A stretch of DNA of 64,000 bases from JBBQFI01 sp038321775 (GCA_038321775.1 JBBQFI010000001.1:482583-546582), one strand, 5' to 3'; numbered from the stretch's first letter, positions 53,651-62,518 are shown. Program-made: numbers and translations. Notes: generated by a model not told the origin, from the sequence alone.

Positions 53651-53723
53651 CCAGGCGATGGAACCAGGGTGTCTTTACCCGTAGCGGACTACGGCAGTTC
53701 ATCCCTCTTTCTTAAGGTCTAAC
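53645..53723 (+). mobile_element. Paired left boxes and hairpin at array end
   Basis: GTCTAAC occurs at 53645-53651 and again at 53717-53723 in the same direction with no GTTAGAC partner, so they are half-sites. Between them CCGTAG/CTACGG (53679-53694, 4-base loop) is followed by a T/C-rich run, possibly a terminator for the array transcript. Confidence 0.45.
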
Positions 53724-53733
53724 GACTTGTTGC

Positions 53734-54345
53734 ATGAAGCTAGTTTCGCCAAATCCAATCTATTCGGCGCGGTTATGCCTGCGTCTTTTAGGCGACTCAG
53801 ACGTTGTGGCATTGCTAGAGGTAAACGGCGACGAAGAGGTCACGAGGTTTCTTCCCTACGCGACATGGAAATCGATAGCGGATGGCCAAGCGTGGTTCGA
53901 ACATAGATCAGGGCATCAGGCTTCCGGCATTGCTCTGCACTTCGCGATCGTAGCGAAGGATACTGGAACTGCCATCGGCACGTGTTCGTTGTTTCAGTTC
54001 GACGAGGATAATCTCCACGCCAAGATTGGTTATGTGCTGGGTCGCGCATTTTGGGGACAAGGCTATGCGCGTGAGGCAATAGCTGCCCTGATCGACTTCG
54101 CATTCAATGAGATGTCCTTGCGCAGGTTACAAGCCGAAGCTGCACCGCAAAACACCGCCTCGACACGCTTGCTGCAACGTCTTGGTTTCAAGAAAGAAGG
54201 TGTGCTGCGCGAGCGATGGATGACGAAGGATGGAACCTTGGACGCCGAGATCTATGGGCTTCTTCGTCAGGAATGGTTAGAAACATCCCGGCCGAACGAA
54301 GCGCCTGATCAAATACAGCGGAGCGCTCCGGATGATCATCGATGA
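53734..54345 (+). CDS. GNAT acetyltransferase, RimJ/RimL-like
   Basis: A 203-residue protein starting MKLVSPNPIYSARLCLRLL. The acetyl-CoA loop reads YVLGRAFWGQGYAREAIAAL, the Q/R-x-x-G-x-A motif of the GNAT fold, followed by LRRLQAEAAPQNTASTRLLQRLGFKKEGVLRERW, quoted here in parts, typical of RimJ/RimL. It probably acetylates an N-terminal amine or small amine. It starts 11 bases after the second half-site, so it may be the last cassette or the first chromosomal gene. Confidence 0.88.
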   Translation: MKLVSPNPIYSARLCLRLLGDSDVVALLEVNGDEEVTRFLPYATWKSIADGQAWFEHRSGHQASGIALHFAIVAKDTGTAIGTCSLFQFDEDNLHAKIGYVLGRAFWGQGYAREAIAALIDFAFNEMSLRRLQAEAAPQNTASTRLLQRLGFKKEGVLRERWMTKDGTLDAEIYGLLRQEWLETSRPNEAPDQIQRSAPDDHR

Positions 54346-54380
54346 TTGACTGCAACTTCCGACTAGCCAACGTTACTACT

Positions 54381-55313
54381 ATGCACAACGAAATTTCACG
54401 ACGGCGAGCAGCGAAGTTAATCGGCGCAACTGCGGCCAGCGCGTTATTACCGATGGGGATAGGTCGCACCTTCGCGGCCGACGAAACTCGCTTGATGCGC
54501 GCTATTCCGTCGACGGGTGAGAAGCTTCCCGTTATTGGACTCGGGAGTGCGGTAACGTTCGACGTTCATTTCGGCTCGCGTCAACTAAAACCGCTTGGAG
54601 ATGTGCTCGCGCTGTTTGTTAAACACGGCGGCAAGCTCGTCGATTCCTCGCCGATGTATGGCAATGCCGAAGAAGTGATCGGCGATCTCGCGACGAAATT
54701 GCGTCTGCACAATTCGCTTTTCATCGCGACCAAAGTTTGGACCAACGGAAGGGAAGCAGGGTTCGCTCAGATGGAACGTTCAATGCAGCGTTTTCAAACC
54801 AAGACAATCGATCTGATGCAGGTGCACAATCTGGCCGACGTCGATACTCAGATGAGTTCGCTGCGCGACTGGAAGTCGAGAGGACGGATTCGCTATACCG
54901 GAATTACCCATTCCGAACACAAAGGCTTTGGCGAAATAGAAAGAATCATGAAGCTGCAGAAGCCTGATTTCGTCCAAATCGATTATTCGCTGGTGGATCG
55001 AGCTGCCGCTCAACGCATCCTGCCACTCGCGCAGGATCTTCGCATTGCGGTCATTATTAATCGTCCTTTGGGAGGTGGTGGTGTGCTGAAGAGTATCGCC
55101 GCAAAACCGCTGCCGAAGTGGGCCGCCGAATTCGATTGCCACTCCTGGGCGCAATTTTTGTTAAAGTGGATCGTGGCTCACCCGGCGGTGACATGCGTCA
55201 TCCCCGCGACAAATAATCCGCAACACCTCGAAGACAACATGGGGGCAGGAGTCGGCCGGCTCCCCGACGCGAAGACACGGCAACGCATGGCTTCACTCTT
55301 CGTCGGATACTAA
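54381..55313 (+). CDS. Tat-exported aldo/keto reductase
   Basis: ATG 54381 gives MHNEISRRRAAKLIGATA with a twin-arginine motif (SRRRAAK) and a signal region ending near residue 35 (FAADE). The rest is an AKR barrel: GKLVDSSPMYGNAEEV holds the catalytic Asp/Tyr, FIATKVWTN the Lys, and TGITHSEHKG follows. A start at 54342 adds residues before the Tat motif and is less likely. Such reductases are periplasmic in this group, using NADPH only if bound before export. The substrate is unknown. Confidence 0.86.
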   Translation: MHNEISRRRAAKLIGATAASALLPMGIGRTFAADETRLMRAIPSTGEKLPVIGLGSAVTFDVHFGSRQLKPLGDVLALFVKHGGKLVDSSPMYGNAEEVIGDLATKLRLHNSLFIATKVWTNGREAGFAQMERSMQRFQTKTIDLMQVHNLADVDTQMSSLRDWKSRGRIRYTGITHSEHKGFGEIERIMKLQKPDFVQIDYSLVDRAAAQRILPLAQDLRIAVIINRPLGGGGVLKSIAAKPLPKWAAEFDCHSWAQFLLKWIVAHPAVTCVIPATNNPQHLEDNMGAGVGRLPDAKTRQRMASLFVGY

Positions 55314-55373
55314 CGCTGCGCGTTCGTCCACATCAGCGGTGCGTTCCGGGCTGCGATCCCGTCGCGCAGGAAC

Positions 55374-55547
55374 TTATCGGAGTCGCCACATCAAGTGAGC
55401 TATTTGCTCCTTTGTCATGCCGGCCAATTCCGGGTGCTCGGATTCATCCGTCGATTGAGCGCCGTTCAAGGACTGGGAAGCTGAAGGCGGATTGGTAGCG
55501 CAACCAGCGAAAACGAATATCACAGCGATGATCAGTGCTTTTTTCAT
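55374..55547 (-). CDS. Very small lipoprotein (57 residues)
   Basis: The reverse strand from ATG (complement of 55545-55547) to TAA (complement of 55374-55376) encodes MKKALIIAVIFVFAGCATNP with a clear lipobox (FAGC) and a short hydrophilic tail ending TKEQIAHLMWRLR. It lies in what would otherwise be an empty stretch between the reductase and the next gene. No homolog is known to me. Confidence 0.6.
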   Translation of the reverse strand: MKKALIIAVIFVFAGCATNPPSASQSLNGAQSTDESEHPELAGMTKEQIAHLMWRLR

Positions 55548-55669
55548 AATTTTATTTCAGGCGATTGAGCGCCCGGCTATTACACATCCTTTCCGTATTC
55601 TTGCAATCTCAGCCTTCAAATATTCCTCAAAGCCAATGGGACACCGAAGTTTTTCGCTATTTTCAGTAA

Positions 55670-55927
55670 ATGGACGAGGATGTTGTTCTGCAAGCCCTCA
55701 CTCAGCTCGTGACCGAGCGCCTTAAAAGTAAAAAATTCTGCACGGTTTTTGAATCCGACCTTGAACGTTGCTGGCCAACCGAAAAGGCGATTCGTTTAGA
55801 ACGCGAAAGTAAGATTCACGCTTTCGCGAAATCTCGCGGCTGGACCGCTCACATCCTCGATCCCGGTATTCGCGTTACCTTTAGGAAAGCTGTGCCGGAT
55901 ACGTCCTCCCCGCCCTCAAAGGTTTAA
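55670..55927 (+). CDS. Small hypothetical protein
   Basis: An 85-residue soluble protein starting MDEDVVLQALTQLVTERLK with a basic, mixed alpha/beta composition (CWPTEKAIRLERESKIHAFA, GWTAHILDPGIRVTF). It is a single gene with a 120-base leader and no recognisable family. Confidence 0.6.
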   Translation: MDEDVVLQALTQLVTERLKSKKFCTVFESDLERCWPTEKAIRLERESKIHAFAKSRGWTAHILDPGIRVTFRKAVPDTSSPPSKV

Positions 55928-56006
55928 GTGGCGCGGCGTTCGGCATCGATAACCTGACGTCGCAAGCCGCGGCGTCGATTCCACTTTAGCCTAATCTTCT
56001 TGGCCA

Positions 56007-56041
56007 TTTGGCGTCGCTCGATTAGCCTGCGCGACGCCAAA
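56007..56041 (+). promoter_or_regulatory. 11-base hairpin just before the amidohydrolase start
   Basis: TTTGGCGTCGC (56007-56017) and GCGACGCCAAA (56031-56041) form a perfect 11-base stem with a 13-base loop. The 3' arm ends in the purine-rich ribosome site AAAGGA (56039-56044), 11 bases before ATG 56056. It could stop read-through from upstream or hide the ribosome site. Confidence 0.5.
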
Positions 56042-56055
56042 GGAAAAATGGAATT

Positions 56056-57408
56056 ATGAAAAAAATACTCGCTGAAAAAATCTCGCTCTCTCTGTTATTG
56101 ATGTTGTTCTTCTCGTTAGGCGCGAGGAACGGGAACGCGCAAACTTCTTCGCCGACACCTTCGCCAACACCAGAGCCGGTCGCGATCAAGGCAGGCCGTT
56201 TGCTCGACGTAAAGACAGGAAAGATCGCGACCAATGTTTTCATTTCGATCGAAAATCATCGGATCAAGAGTATCGCTAACGAAGCGCCGGCCGGTGTGCG
56301 CGTGATCGATCTTTCGAATGCATTCGTGATGCCGGGCATGGTAGATTGTCACGCGCATATCCTGGGTAACCTGCGGGATTTCACGCCTGGCTCTGGGTTT
56401 CGAATGTCGTCCGCTAAGAAGACACTCTGGGGCATGCGTAATCTTCGAGTGTGGTTGGAGAAAGGATTCACCGCATTGCGCGATGCCGGCGAAGATGATT
56501 TGGGTTATGGACAGCTCGCCTTGCGGGATGCGATTAATGCCGGATGGATCGAAGGACCGCGCATGCAGTCGTCGGGGAATTTTGTTTCGATGACCGGCGG
56601 GCATGGCGATGCCGGAGATTTCTTTGCGCCGGATCAGGCGGCTCCTCACCGGCCGAATGTCGCCGACACCGTAGATCAGGTAGCGATGGCGGTGCGGCGC
56701 GATATTAAATACGGCGCTGACTGGATCAAGCTCATGGGGACAGGCGGCGTTCTCGACCTAACGAGTGATTTTAATGTTCAGGAATTAAGCGAAGAACAAA
56801 TGGCCAAAGCGGTGGAAGTAGCGCATCGCGCAGGGAAGCGCGTGATGGTACACGCGGAAGGAACGGAAGGAATCAAGGCGGCCGTGCGCGCCGGCGTGGA
56901 TACGATCGAGCACGGGACGATGCTCGATGATGAAGGAGCAGCGTTGATGGCGAAGAAAGGCACGTGGCTGGTACCGACACTGGAGACTTTTCAACGCGGC
57001 GTCTCGAGCGGGACGACCGAAGGACAGGACCCGATAAGTCTCGCAAAGGGGAAGGAAATTCTTTCGCATCAGCAGCCGGCCTTCACGCGAGCGTTGAAAG
57101 CTCACCTGAAAATCGCGGTGGGAATCGACGACGCGCCGGAATTTTTGCCAAAGGAAGTAGAGGCACTTGTGAACGGCGGGATGACGCCGTTACAGGCGCT
57201 GCAGGCCGCGACGATCTCGGGTGCTGCGCTATTGAACTGGTCGGATCGCATCGGAACGATCGAAGCAGGAAAGTTTGCCGACATCATCGCGATCGATGGC
57301 GATCCGACGCACGACATCAACGCGATCGAGAAGGTCGTGTTCGTGATGAAGGATGGCGTGACGATCAAGAACGATCTCGCGCCCAAACCGGAAGCGGAGA
57401 AGCAGTAG
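56056..57408 (+). CDS. Exported amidohydrolase-family protein
   Basis: A 450-residue protein starting MKKILAEKISLSLLLML with a signal peptide to about residue 32. VMPGMVDCHAHILGN holds the first HxH metal pair, KRVMVHAEG and GVDTIEHGTML later His ligands, and AVGIDDAPEFLPKEVEALV the catalytic Asp. The end (GTIEAGKFADIIAIDGDPTHDI) is the beta-sandwich tail of imidazolonepropionase-like hydrolases, often Xaa-Pro dipeptidases or prolidases. It should cleave an amide or peptide bond in the periplasm. A Pro-Ser-Thr linker (SPTPSPTPEP) follows the signal. Confidence 0.88.
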   Translation: MKKILAEKISLSLLLMLFFSLGARNGNAQTSSPTPSPTPEPVAIKAGRLLDVKTGKIATNVFISIENHRIKSIANEAPAGVRVIDLSNAFVMPGMVDCHAHILGNLRDFTPGSGFRMSSAKKTLWGMRNLRVWLEKGFTALRDAGEDDLGYGQLALRDAINAGWIEGPRMQSSGNFVSMTGGHGDAGDFFAPDQAAPHRPNVADTVDQVAMAVRRDIKYGADWIKLMGTGGVLDLTSDFNVQELSEEQMAKAVEVAHRAGKRVMVHAEGTEGIKAAVRAGVDTIEHGTMLDDEGAALMAKKGTWLVPTLETFQRGVSSGTTEGQDPISLAKGKEILSHQQPAFTRALKAHLKIAVGIDDAPEFLPKEVEALVNGGMTPLQALQAATISGAALLNWSDRIGTIEAGKFADIIAIDGDPTHDINAIEKVVFVMKDGVTIKNDLAPKPEAEKQ

Positions 57409-57473
57409 CTTCTCCAGCAGCCAGAAAGAAGCGCGCCGCGAGCGAACCACGGCGCGCATATAAGTAGTGTGAA

Positions 57474-57917
57474 CTATTTCAGCGTGACTTCGCGCATGAT
57501 TTTGTCGCCGACGATCTCGCGAATTTCCAGACGCTTGACGGCGGTGGTGCGCTGTTGATCGAGACTGCCTGAGATCTTTCGGCCGATCGGATCGAATTTC
57601 TCGCGCGCGTTGTCGAACGAGGCCATATCTTTTGATTCCACCATCAGCAGAATATCGAAATCCTGCGCATTAGCTGCGTCGCCGATGAGGATTTTATAAT
57701 CGAGGATGAGGTTTTGCTTCTTTGCTTCATCGAGTGAACCTTTGAAGGTCTTAGCTAGGCCCTTGAGGTAATCATCACCCATGCCGGGCTTGGTTTTGAC
57801 CATGGTGATCTGCCAGACGGGACCTTCTGTATAAGGCGCGTCGCTTTGCGCGGAACAGAGGCCCGACCAGGTGATAAACAAGGCGGCACTGACCGCCAGA
57901 ATGACGTATTTTTTCAT
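57474..57917 (-). CDS. Exported hypothetical protein
   Basis: A 147-residue protein with a signal peptide (MKKYVILAVSAALFI, cleavage near CSAQ). The mature domain (VWQITMVKTKPGMGDDYLKGLA, DFDILLMVESKDMASF) looks like a small ferredoxin-fold dimer such as a dimeric alpha/beta barrel. It is convergent with the amidohydrolase gene. No exact family assigned. Confidence 0.68.
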   Translation of the reverse strand: MKKYVILAVSAALFITWSGLCSAQSDAPYTEGPVWQITMVKTKPGMGDDYLKGLAKTFKGSLDEAKKQNLILDYKILIGDAANAQDFDILLMVESKDMASFDNAREKFDPIGRKISGSLDQQRTTAVKRLEIREIVGDKIMREVTLK

Positions 57918-58095
57918 TTCAATATTCTTTCTATTAGTTCAATCGGCTCGTAATTAAGCCGCTCTTGCCGAGTGTGAGACGATGTCAGTGCGAGTCAATG
58001 CAATTTGCACCGCGTGCATGGGAGTCTCCTCAGGAGCCTTGCTCAGATCGCATAGGAACAACCGATGCCGGGAAGTTCACGGAGACGCTGCACAT

Positions 58096-58260
58096 CTACT
58101 CCGCACCTAACGAGTCCAAGTGTTTTCGCAAACGCGGATCGTTGCGAAGTGAATCGAACATGGGATCAAGCCGAAGCAGCGCTGGAGCAAGAGGCGCACT
58201 GAAGCAACGGATCGATTGCAGCTCCGAACGACCAGTAGCGAAGCCGGATTCCGCGCAGCA
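58096..58260 (-). pseudogene. 3' relic of a TolB/TPR paralog
   Basis: Downstream of the short gene at 58261-58611 the reverse strand reads APALLRLDPMFDSLRND, then a stop at 58096-58098. This matches the C-terminus of the paralog at 62558-64000 (TPALLRLDPMFDPLRHD). It is the tail of a once-complete copy whose centre was deleted. Confidence 0.75.
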
Positions 58261-58611
58261 CTATTTCAACAGTTGGAAAACCAAAAGACTGGCGGCGAGC
58301 CCTGCTGTGACCGCGATGAAGACCGCAAACTTGCGCCTGCTCCATTGCGGTAATTTCTCGTTAGGCGAAACGTTTTTCGTGCGCTTCATTCCCTCTGGCG
58401 TCATCTCAAAAGCCCACGCAATCACGAGTGCGATCGGAAAACCGATGATGATGATGACCACCACAAGCCGCACTGCGTCGTTTGAAATGTCGAAGAAGGG
58501 AAAGACTTGCGTTGCGACCTGGATGAGTAACCAGCCCACCACGGCATAAGCGACCGCGACCTTGTAAACATTGCGCCGCTTTAGTTCGGCGAAGAAGTCG
58601 CGCAGGTTCAT
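58261..58611 (-). CDS. Short N-terminal part of a TolB/TPR paralog
   Basis: A 116-residue protein starting MNLRDFFAELKRRNVYKVAVA, overlapping by 4 bases the upstream gene's stop (ATGA). It has three helices (GWLLIQVATQVFPFF, LVVVIIIIGFPIALVI, FAVFIAVTAGLAASLLV) and the conserved WAFEMTPEGMK segment, as in the full-length paralogs, then ends. Its central and repeat domains are missing, but a fragment of its tail remains downstream. It could still be expressed as a small membrane protein. Confidence 0.75.
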   Translation of the reverse strand: MNLRDFFAELKRRNVYKVAVAYAVVGWLLIQVATQVFPFFDISNDAVRLVVVIIIIGFPIALVIAWAFEMTPEGMKRTKNVSPNEKLPQWSRRKFAVFIAVTAGLAASLLVFQLLK

Positions 58612-60428
58612 GGCGCCTTCTTCGCGAGATGTTTCGCGCGCCATGCTTCCGCCCGTTGCCACGACTCCGTCATACCCCACTCCGCCAGCTTGCGGTCAAA
58701 CTCTGGTGAATGGCGCGGCATCAATTCCTGGAATGTCCAAAGAATCATATCCCGATGGATCGAGACCACAGGCTTCAACAATGGGACAGCCTCCTCACCG
58801 CGCCCAAACGCACAGAGTAATAACCCGCGATAAAAACTATCGGCAGACGGACGCTGGAGCAGCGCCTCCGCTTCCGCGCGCCGACCAGTAGCAAGAAGTG
58901 CCTGGGCTAAAGATACCGGGGTCCACTCCGGTTGGTCTGGCTGTTGCACGAGCTTCTCCAATATCTTCCGTCCCTCTTCTGCCCGACCGGCCTTCACCAG
59001 TGCCATAGCCTTGAAGCAGAGGGCTTGCGGAGAACCGGGTTGAATCGCCAGCACCTGATCGAGGACAGCGAAGGCTTCCGGATATTTTCCCAGCCAGATA
59101 AGATAGGCGGCGTAGTTATCGAGAATACGCGGCGCGAAAGGATCGAGCTCCACCGCCCGTTTCATTTCGACCATCGTTTCCTCGATGTAGCCTTCCTCAG
59201 ACAGGTTGCGCGCATACCACTGGTGGCCGGTGGCGAAATTCGGGTCGAGTTCGATACTCCGCCGATATGCTTCTTTGCATTCGGTCCATCGGCCGAGGTT
59301 TTCCAGGACATTGCCTTTCGCCGCGTAGCCTTCCGCGAGGTCGGGATCGAGGGCCAGTGCGCGATCGGCCCATTGCAGCGCCTGCTCGTTGAGCATCCGG
59401 CCGTCGCCCGCCATCGGATCAGAGCCACGCTCGACTGAACGAATCGATAGCACAAAACTCATCGCGGCATGAGCGCGCGCGAAGTCCGGTTGCAGCGCGA
59501 TCGCGCCTTGCAGAAGTTGCTCTGCCCGGTCGAGACTTGCCACGTTACGCAAGCCCCATAACCGCACCGCTTCGAGATAAAGCTGGTAGGCTTCAGGGTT
59601 AGGCGCCGTTTGGTTCTTCGTGACGCCTAACTTCAGCTCAAGGCTCTTCGCGATCAGTCCCGCAATTTCTTCCTGGACGGCGAAGATGTCCTTCAGGTCG
59701 CGGTTGAAATCATCTGACCACACCTGGAAGCCGTCAGCCGCCTTGATCAACTGCGCGGCGATGCGCACCTTATCGCCTGCGCGACGCACACTGCCTTCGA
59801 CGACGTAAGCGACACCCAGCTGCTGCGCGATCTCCGGAATCGGCATGTCCTTACCCTTAAAGTGAAAGGCTGACGTGCGCGCCGTTACCTTAAGGCCCGG
59901 CACCTTGCCGAGCACGTTTAAGAGTTCCTCGCTCACGCTATCGGCGAACGAATCATTACTCTTCTCCTCGCTAAGATTGGCGAAGGCCAGCACGGCCACC
60001 GATTTCTGATCGACATCGCTCCGAACAACGGACGCAATCGGCGCAGCCAGAGTCGTAGCAGTCGTTTTCGTTATTCTCGGGCGTAGGAACTGGAAAGCGA
60101 AGAGACCAGCCGCGATCACCGCCAGCGCAATAGTAATCCGGACAAGTTTCCTCCCGGTCTTAGGGGTGATCGACTCGTTAGGTCCTACATTCTCCTCACG
60201 TTTGATTCCTTCCGGTGTCAGCTCAAAGGCCCACGCGATGACAAGCGCGACGGGGAAACCGAGGATGATCGCGGCGACAAACACCTTCATCACCCAGAGC
60301 GGTGCTTCAAAGGTCGGGAACAAAATTGACGCCGCCTGGGTCAGCAGCCAGGCCACTACCGCGTAGGCGACCGCAACCTTGTAAACATTGCGCCGCTTCA
60401 GCTCGGCGAAGAAATTTTTGTAGTTCAC
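58608..60428 (-). CDS. Membrane protein with TolB-like and TPR domains (paralog B)
   Basis: I start at GTG complement 60426-60428, overlapping the upstream gene's stop by 4 bases. The 606-residue protein has the family N-terminus (NYKNFFAELKRRNVYKVA), helices to about residue 70, the WAFELTPEGIKREE segment, then a membrane helix near residue 115. Residues about 140-270 are a TolB-N/FlgO-like domain (KSVAVLAFANLSEEKSNDSFAD, GSVRRAGDKVRIAAQLI). The rest is TPR repeats (EGYAAKGNVLENLGRWTECK). Such proteins occur with adenylate cyclase or serine kinase domains; none is present here. The role is unknown. Confidence 0.85.
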   Translation of the reverse strand: MNYKNFFAELKRRNVYKVAVAYAVVAWLLTQAASILFPTFEAPLWVMKVFVAAIILGFPVALVIAWAFELTPEGIKREENVGPNESITPKTGRKLVRITIALAVIAAGLFAFQFLRPRITKTTATTLAAPIASVVRSDVDQKSVAVLAFANLSEEKSNDSFADSVSEELLNVLGKVPGLKVTARTSAFHFKGKDMPIPEIAQQLGVAYVVEGSVRRAGDKVRIAAQLIKAADGFQVWSDDFNRDLKDIFAVQEEIAGLIAKSLELKLGVTKNQTAPNPEAYQLYLEAVRLWGLRNVASLDRAEQLLQGAIALQPDFARAHAAMSFVLSIRSVERGSDPMAGDGRMLNEQALQWADRALALDPDLAEGYAAKGNVLENLGRWTECKEAYRRSIELDPNFATGHQWYARNLSEEGYIEETMVEMKRAVELDPFAPRILDNYAAYLIWLGKYPEAFAVLDQVLAIQPGSPQALCFKAMALVKAGRAEEGRKILEKLVQQPDQPEWTPVSLAQALLATGRRAEAEALLQRPSADSFYRGLLLCAFGRGEEAVPLLKPVVSIHRDMILWTFQELMPRHSPEFDRKLAEWGMTESWQRAEAWRAKHLAKKAP

Positions 60429-62518
60429 TTCTTTGAACTCGCGGCATTCCCTTTCGGCGCAAGGGACTCTACGATTTTCTCGAAGCGCGGATCGCCGCGG
60501 AGCGGGTCCCAGAAGGGAAGCAGTTTCAAGGCACCGTAGCTCAGCATTTGTGATGCGTGGGGAGCACGCAGACCAGCTTCCAGTTGCTGCAAGGCAAGTT
60601 CTTTGTCGCTCGCCCACGCTGCCGTGATGGCGAAATACTGAAGGACGCGGCTGCCGTTGTTGACATCTTTTTCCAACGGCGTGAGCGCGATCGCGCGCCG
60701 GCCTTCGTCCAACGCCAGGTCTTTCCGCCCAAGAGCAGCGTCGATTAAGCCGAGGACGCAGAGCGCCGGGCCGTAGTCCGGCTGCGCCTGCATGACCGTT
60801 TCCTGCTGTGCGCGAGCCGCTGCAAACGCAGTGCGCGCTCGCGCCTCGTCTTTCACCATGCGCGCCAGCAGCCCTTCACCAAAGCTGCGGTTCAGAGCAA
60901 TCACCCCTTCGGACCAGCACGAATTGTCGCCCACGGCGACGAGTGCTCGTTCGGCCACAGCCGGGTCGCGTTCGGCCAGAGCGCAAAGGTACCAGGTATC
61001 CGCGGCAACGCCGATGGCGCTCGGCTCTTGTGCGAGGATTGCATCAATGTCCTGGAGAGCCGGCCGAGTGTCCGCTTTCCAGAAGAAATAAAACAGTCCA
61101 CGAACGTCCCGCGTTTCGACGCTGTCGGGCACGATCGCTAACGCGCGATCCATGGCAGCGATTGAGTCGGCATAGCGCCCCACGAATTGGTAACTGAGCG
61201 CGATCTGTTGCAGAGTATCAAAGTTGCGCGGATCAAGCTCCGCCGCGCGCTGCAGGTTCTGCAGACCTTCCTCCTGCTGGCCGCGCCGCCGCAGAATGTA
61301 TCCAGTCACTTCGAAGAGACGCGGATCATTCGGTAACCCTCGGCGGGCGATCTCCAATTCGGCGAGGGCACCGGCATAGTCGCGCAGCCCGTAGTAGAGA
61401 TATTGGGCGCGCGCCAAATGCGTTTCGGCGGCATCCGGTCGCAGCCGGGTCGCGCCTTGCACCGCAGCTTCAGCCAGGGCCAGCCGGGCGGGAGTGTGAT
61501 CAGACCCCGTTTGTCCATAAAGGTATTCGTGCGCATAGGCGAGCTGGCAGTAAGCGTCGAAAAATAACGGATCGCGCTTCACTGCTTCATCCAAAAGTTC
61601 GATTGCCTCCCGTATGGTTGGGTCGTAGGTCACGCTGAAACCTGCCTTGAGGAGAAATGACTTCGCCCGGCTGTAAAGGTCGAAAGCCGCCAGATCAGTG
61701 GTGGGCGGCTGCTCGATGGCTTTCTTCTCGTTCGGCGAGAGCTTCGCCTGCAACTGCCCGGCAATGGCTTTGGCGATCTCGCTTTGGATCGCGAAGACAT
61801 CGGCCAAATCGCGATCATAAGTCTGCGCCCAAGCATTCGCGCCACTGCGCGAGTCAATCAGCTGCGCATTCACCCGAACGCGATTGGCCGCGCGCTGCAC
61901 GCGCCCTTCTAATAAAAACGCGACGCCAAGTTGCTGCCCAATCTCGCGCAGATTGCGCTGCACATCGGTCTTATACTGCATAACGGAAGTGCGGCTGATC
62001 ACTTTCAGATCCGCGATTCTGGCGAGGTTGATCAGGATTTCATCCTGCATGCCATCGGCGAAGTAGGCATTGGCTTTTTCCTCGCTTAAATTCTCAAAAG
62101 GCAGGACGGCGATCGATTTACTTTCGATGGCAATTGCGCGTGGCGCTTGTTTCGCGGCTTCGGTGGCTTGTTGCAGATGTTGGAAGCGAAAAACCGTCAC
62201 TCCGGCCGCCATGGCCGCGACGATCACAATCAGAGCAGTTAACTTGCGACCGGTCTTCCGGGTGGTTCTACGATCGATGTCTCCTTCGAGCTTGATCCCT
62301 TCCGGGGTTACCTCGAACGCCCACGAACAAACTACGGCGATAGGAAACCCAATGATAGCGAGCAGGACGACTAGCCTGACGATCCAGTTTGGAATATTGA
62401 AGAAAGGAAAGACCTGTGTCGCAACCTGGATGAGCAACCAAGCCACGAGCACGTAAGCGACCGCGACGCTGTAAACACGACGCCGCTTTAATTCAGTGAA
62501 AAAGCTGCGCGCATTCAT
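60425..62518 (-). CDS. Membrane protein with TolB-like and TPR domains (paralog C)
   Basis: The start is ATG complement 62516-62518, by analogy with the other paralogs and because a GGAG ribosome site lies just upstream; an ATG 30 bases earlier is in frame. The 697-residue protein has the same parts: NARSFFTELKRRRVYSVAVAY, WAFEVTPEGIKLEG, a helix near residue 80, KSIAVLPFENLSEEKANAYFADG, and TPR repeats (GLQNLQRAAELDPRNFDTLQ). It overlaps paralog B by 4 bases, so the genes are coupled. Confidence 0.86.
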   Translation of the reverse strand: MNARSFFTELKRRRVYSVAVAYVLVAWLLIQVATQVFPFFNIPNWIVRLVVLLAIIGFPIAVVCSWAFEVTPEGIKLEGDIDRRTTRKTGRKLTALIVIVAAMAAGVTVFRFQHLQQATEAAKQAPRAIAIESKSIAVLPFENLSEEKANAYFADGMQDEILINLARIADLKVISRTSVMQYKTDVQRNLREIGQQLGVAFLLEGRVQRAANRVRVNAQLIDSRSGANAWAQTYDRDLADVFAIQSEIAKAIAGQLQAKLSPNEKKAIEQPPTTDLAAFDLYSRAKSFLLKAGFSVTYDPTIREAIELLDEAVKRDPLFFDAYCQLAYAHEYLYGQTGSDHTPARLALAEAAVQGATRLRPDAAETHLARAQYLYYGLRDYAGALAELEIARRGLPNDPRLFEVTGYILRRRGQQEEGLQNLQRAAELDPRNFDTLQQIALSYQFVGRYADSIAAMDRALAIVPDSVETRDVRGLFYFFWKADTRPALQDIDAILAQEPSAIGVAADTWYLCALAERDPAVAERALVAVGDNSCWSEGVIALNRSFGEGLLARMVKDEARARTAFAAARAQQETVMQAQPDYGPALCVLGLIDAALGRKDLALDEGRRAIALTPLEKDVNNGSRVLQYFAITAAWASDKELALQQLEAGLRAPHASQMLSYGALKLLPFWDPLRGDPRFEKIVESLAPKGNAASSKK

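Larger units (their letters stand above)
44617..53723 (+). mobile_element. Integron-type gene cassette array without integrase (CALIN)
   Basis: From 44617 to 53723 most genes are short and on the plus strand, with starts within 2-35 bases of a GTTRRRY core or of a complementary RYYYAAC box. Three clear attC sites (44987-45109, 47339-47454, 51443-51550) and two weaker ones (50794-50857, 52268-52373) are listed apart. They have the family layout: RYYYAAC box, then CAGCGA-like L'' arm, long variable loop, L' arm and GTTRRRY box. No tyrosine recombinase is encoded in this window, so the array is either distant from its integrase or orphaned. The 2.4-kb membrane gene at 48385 may be ordinary chromosomal DNA. 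Confidence 0.8.

Noticed and set aside
44617..53723. Prophage or transposon as an explanation of the array
   Set aside because: No phage structural genes, transposase or integrase are seen, and the gaps have the attC layout.
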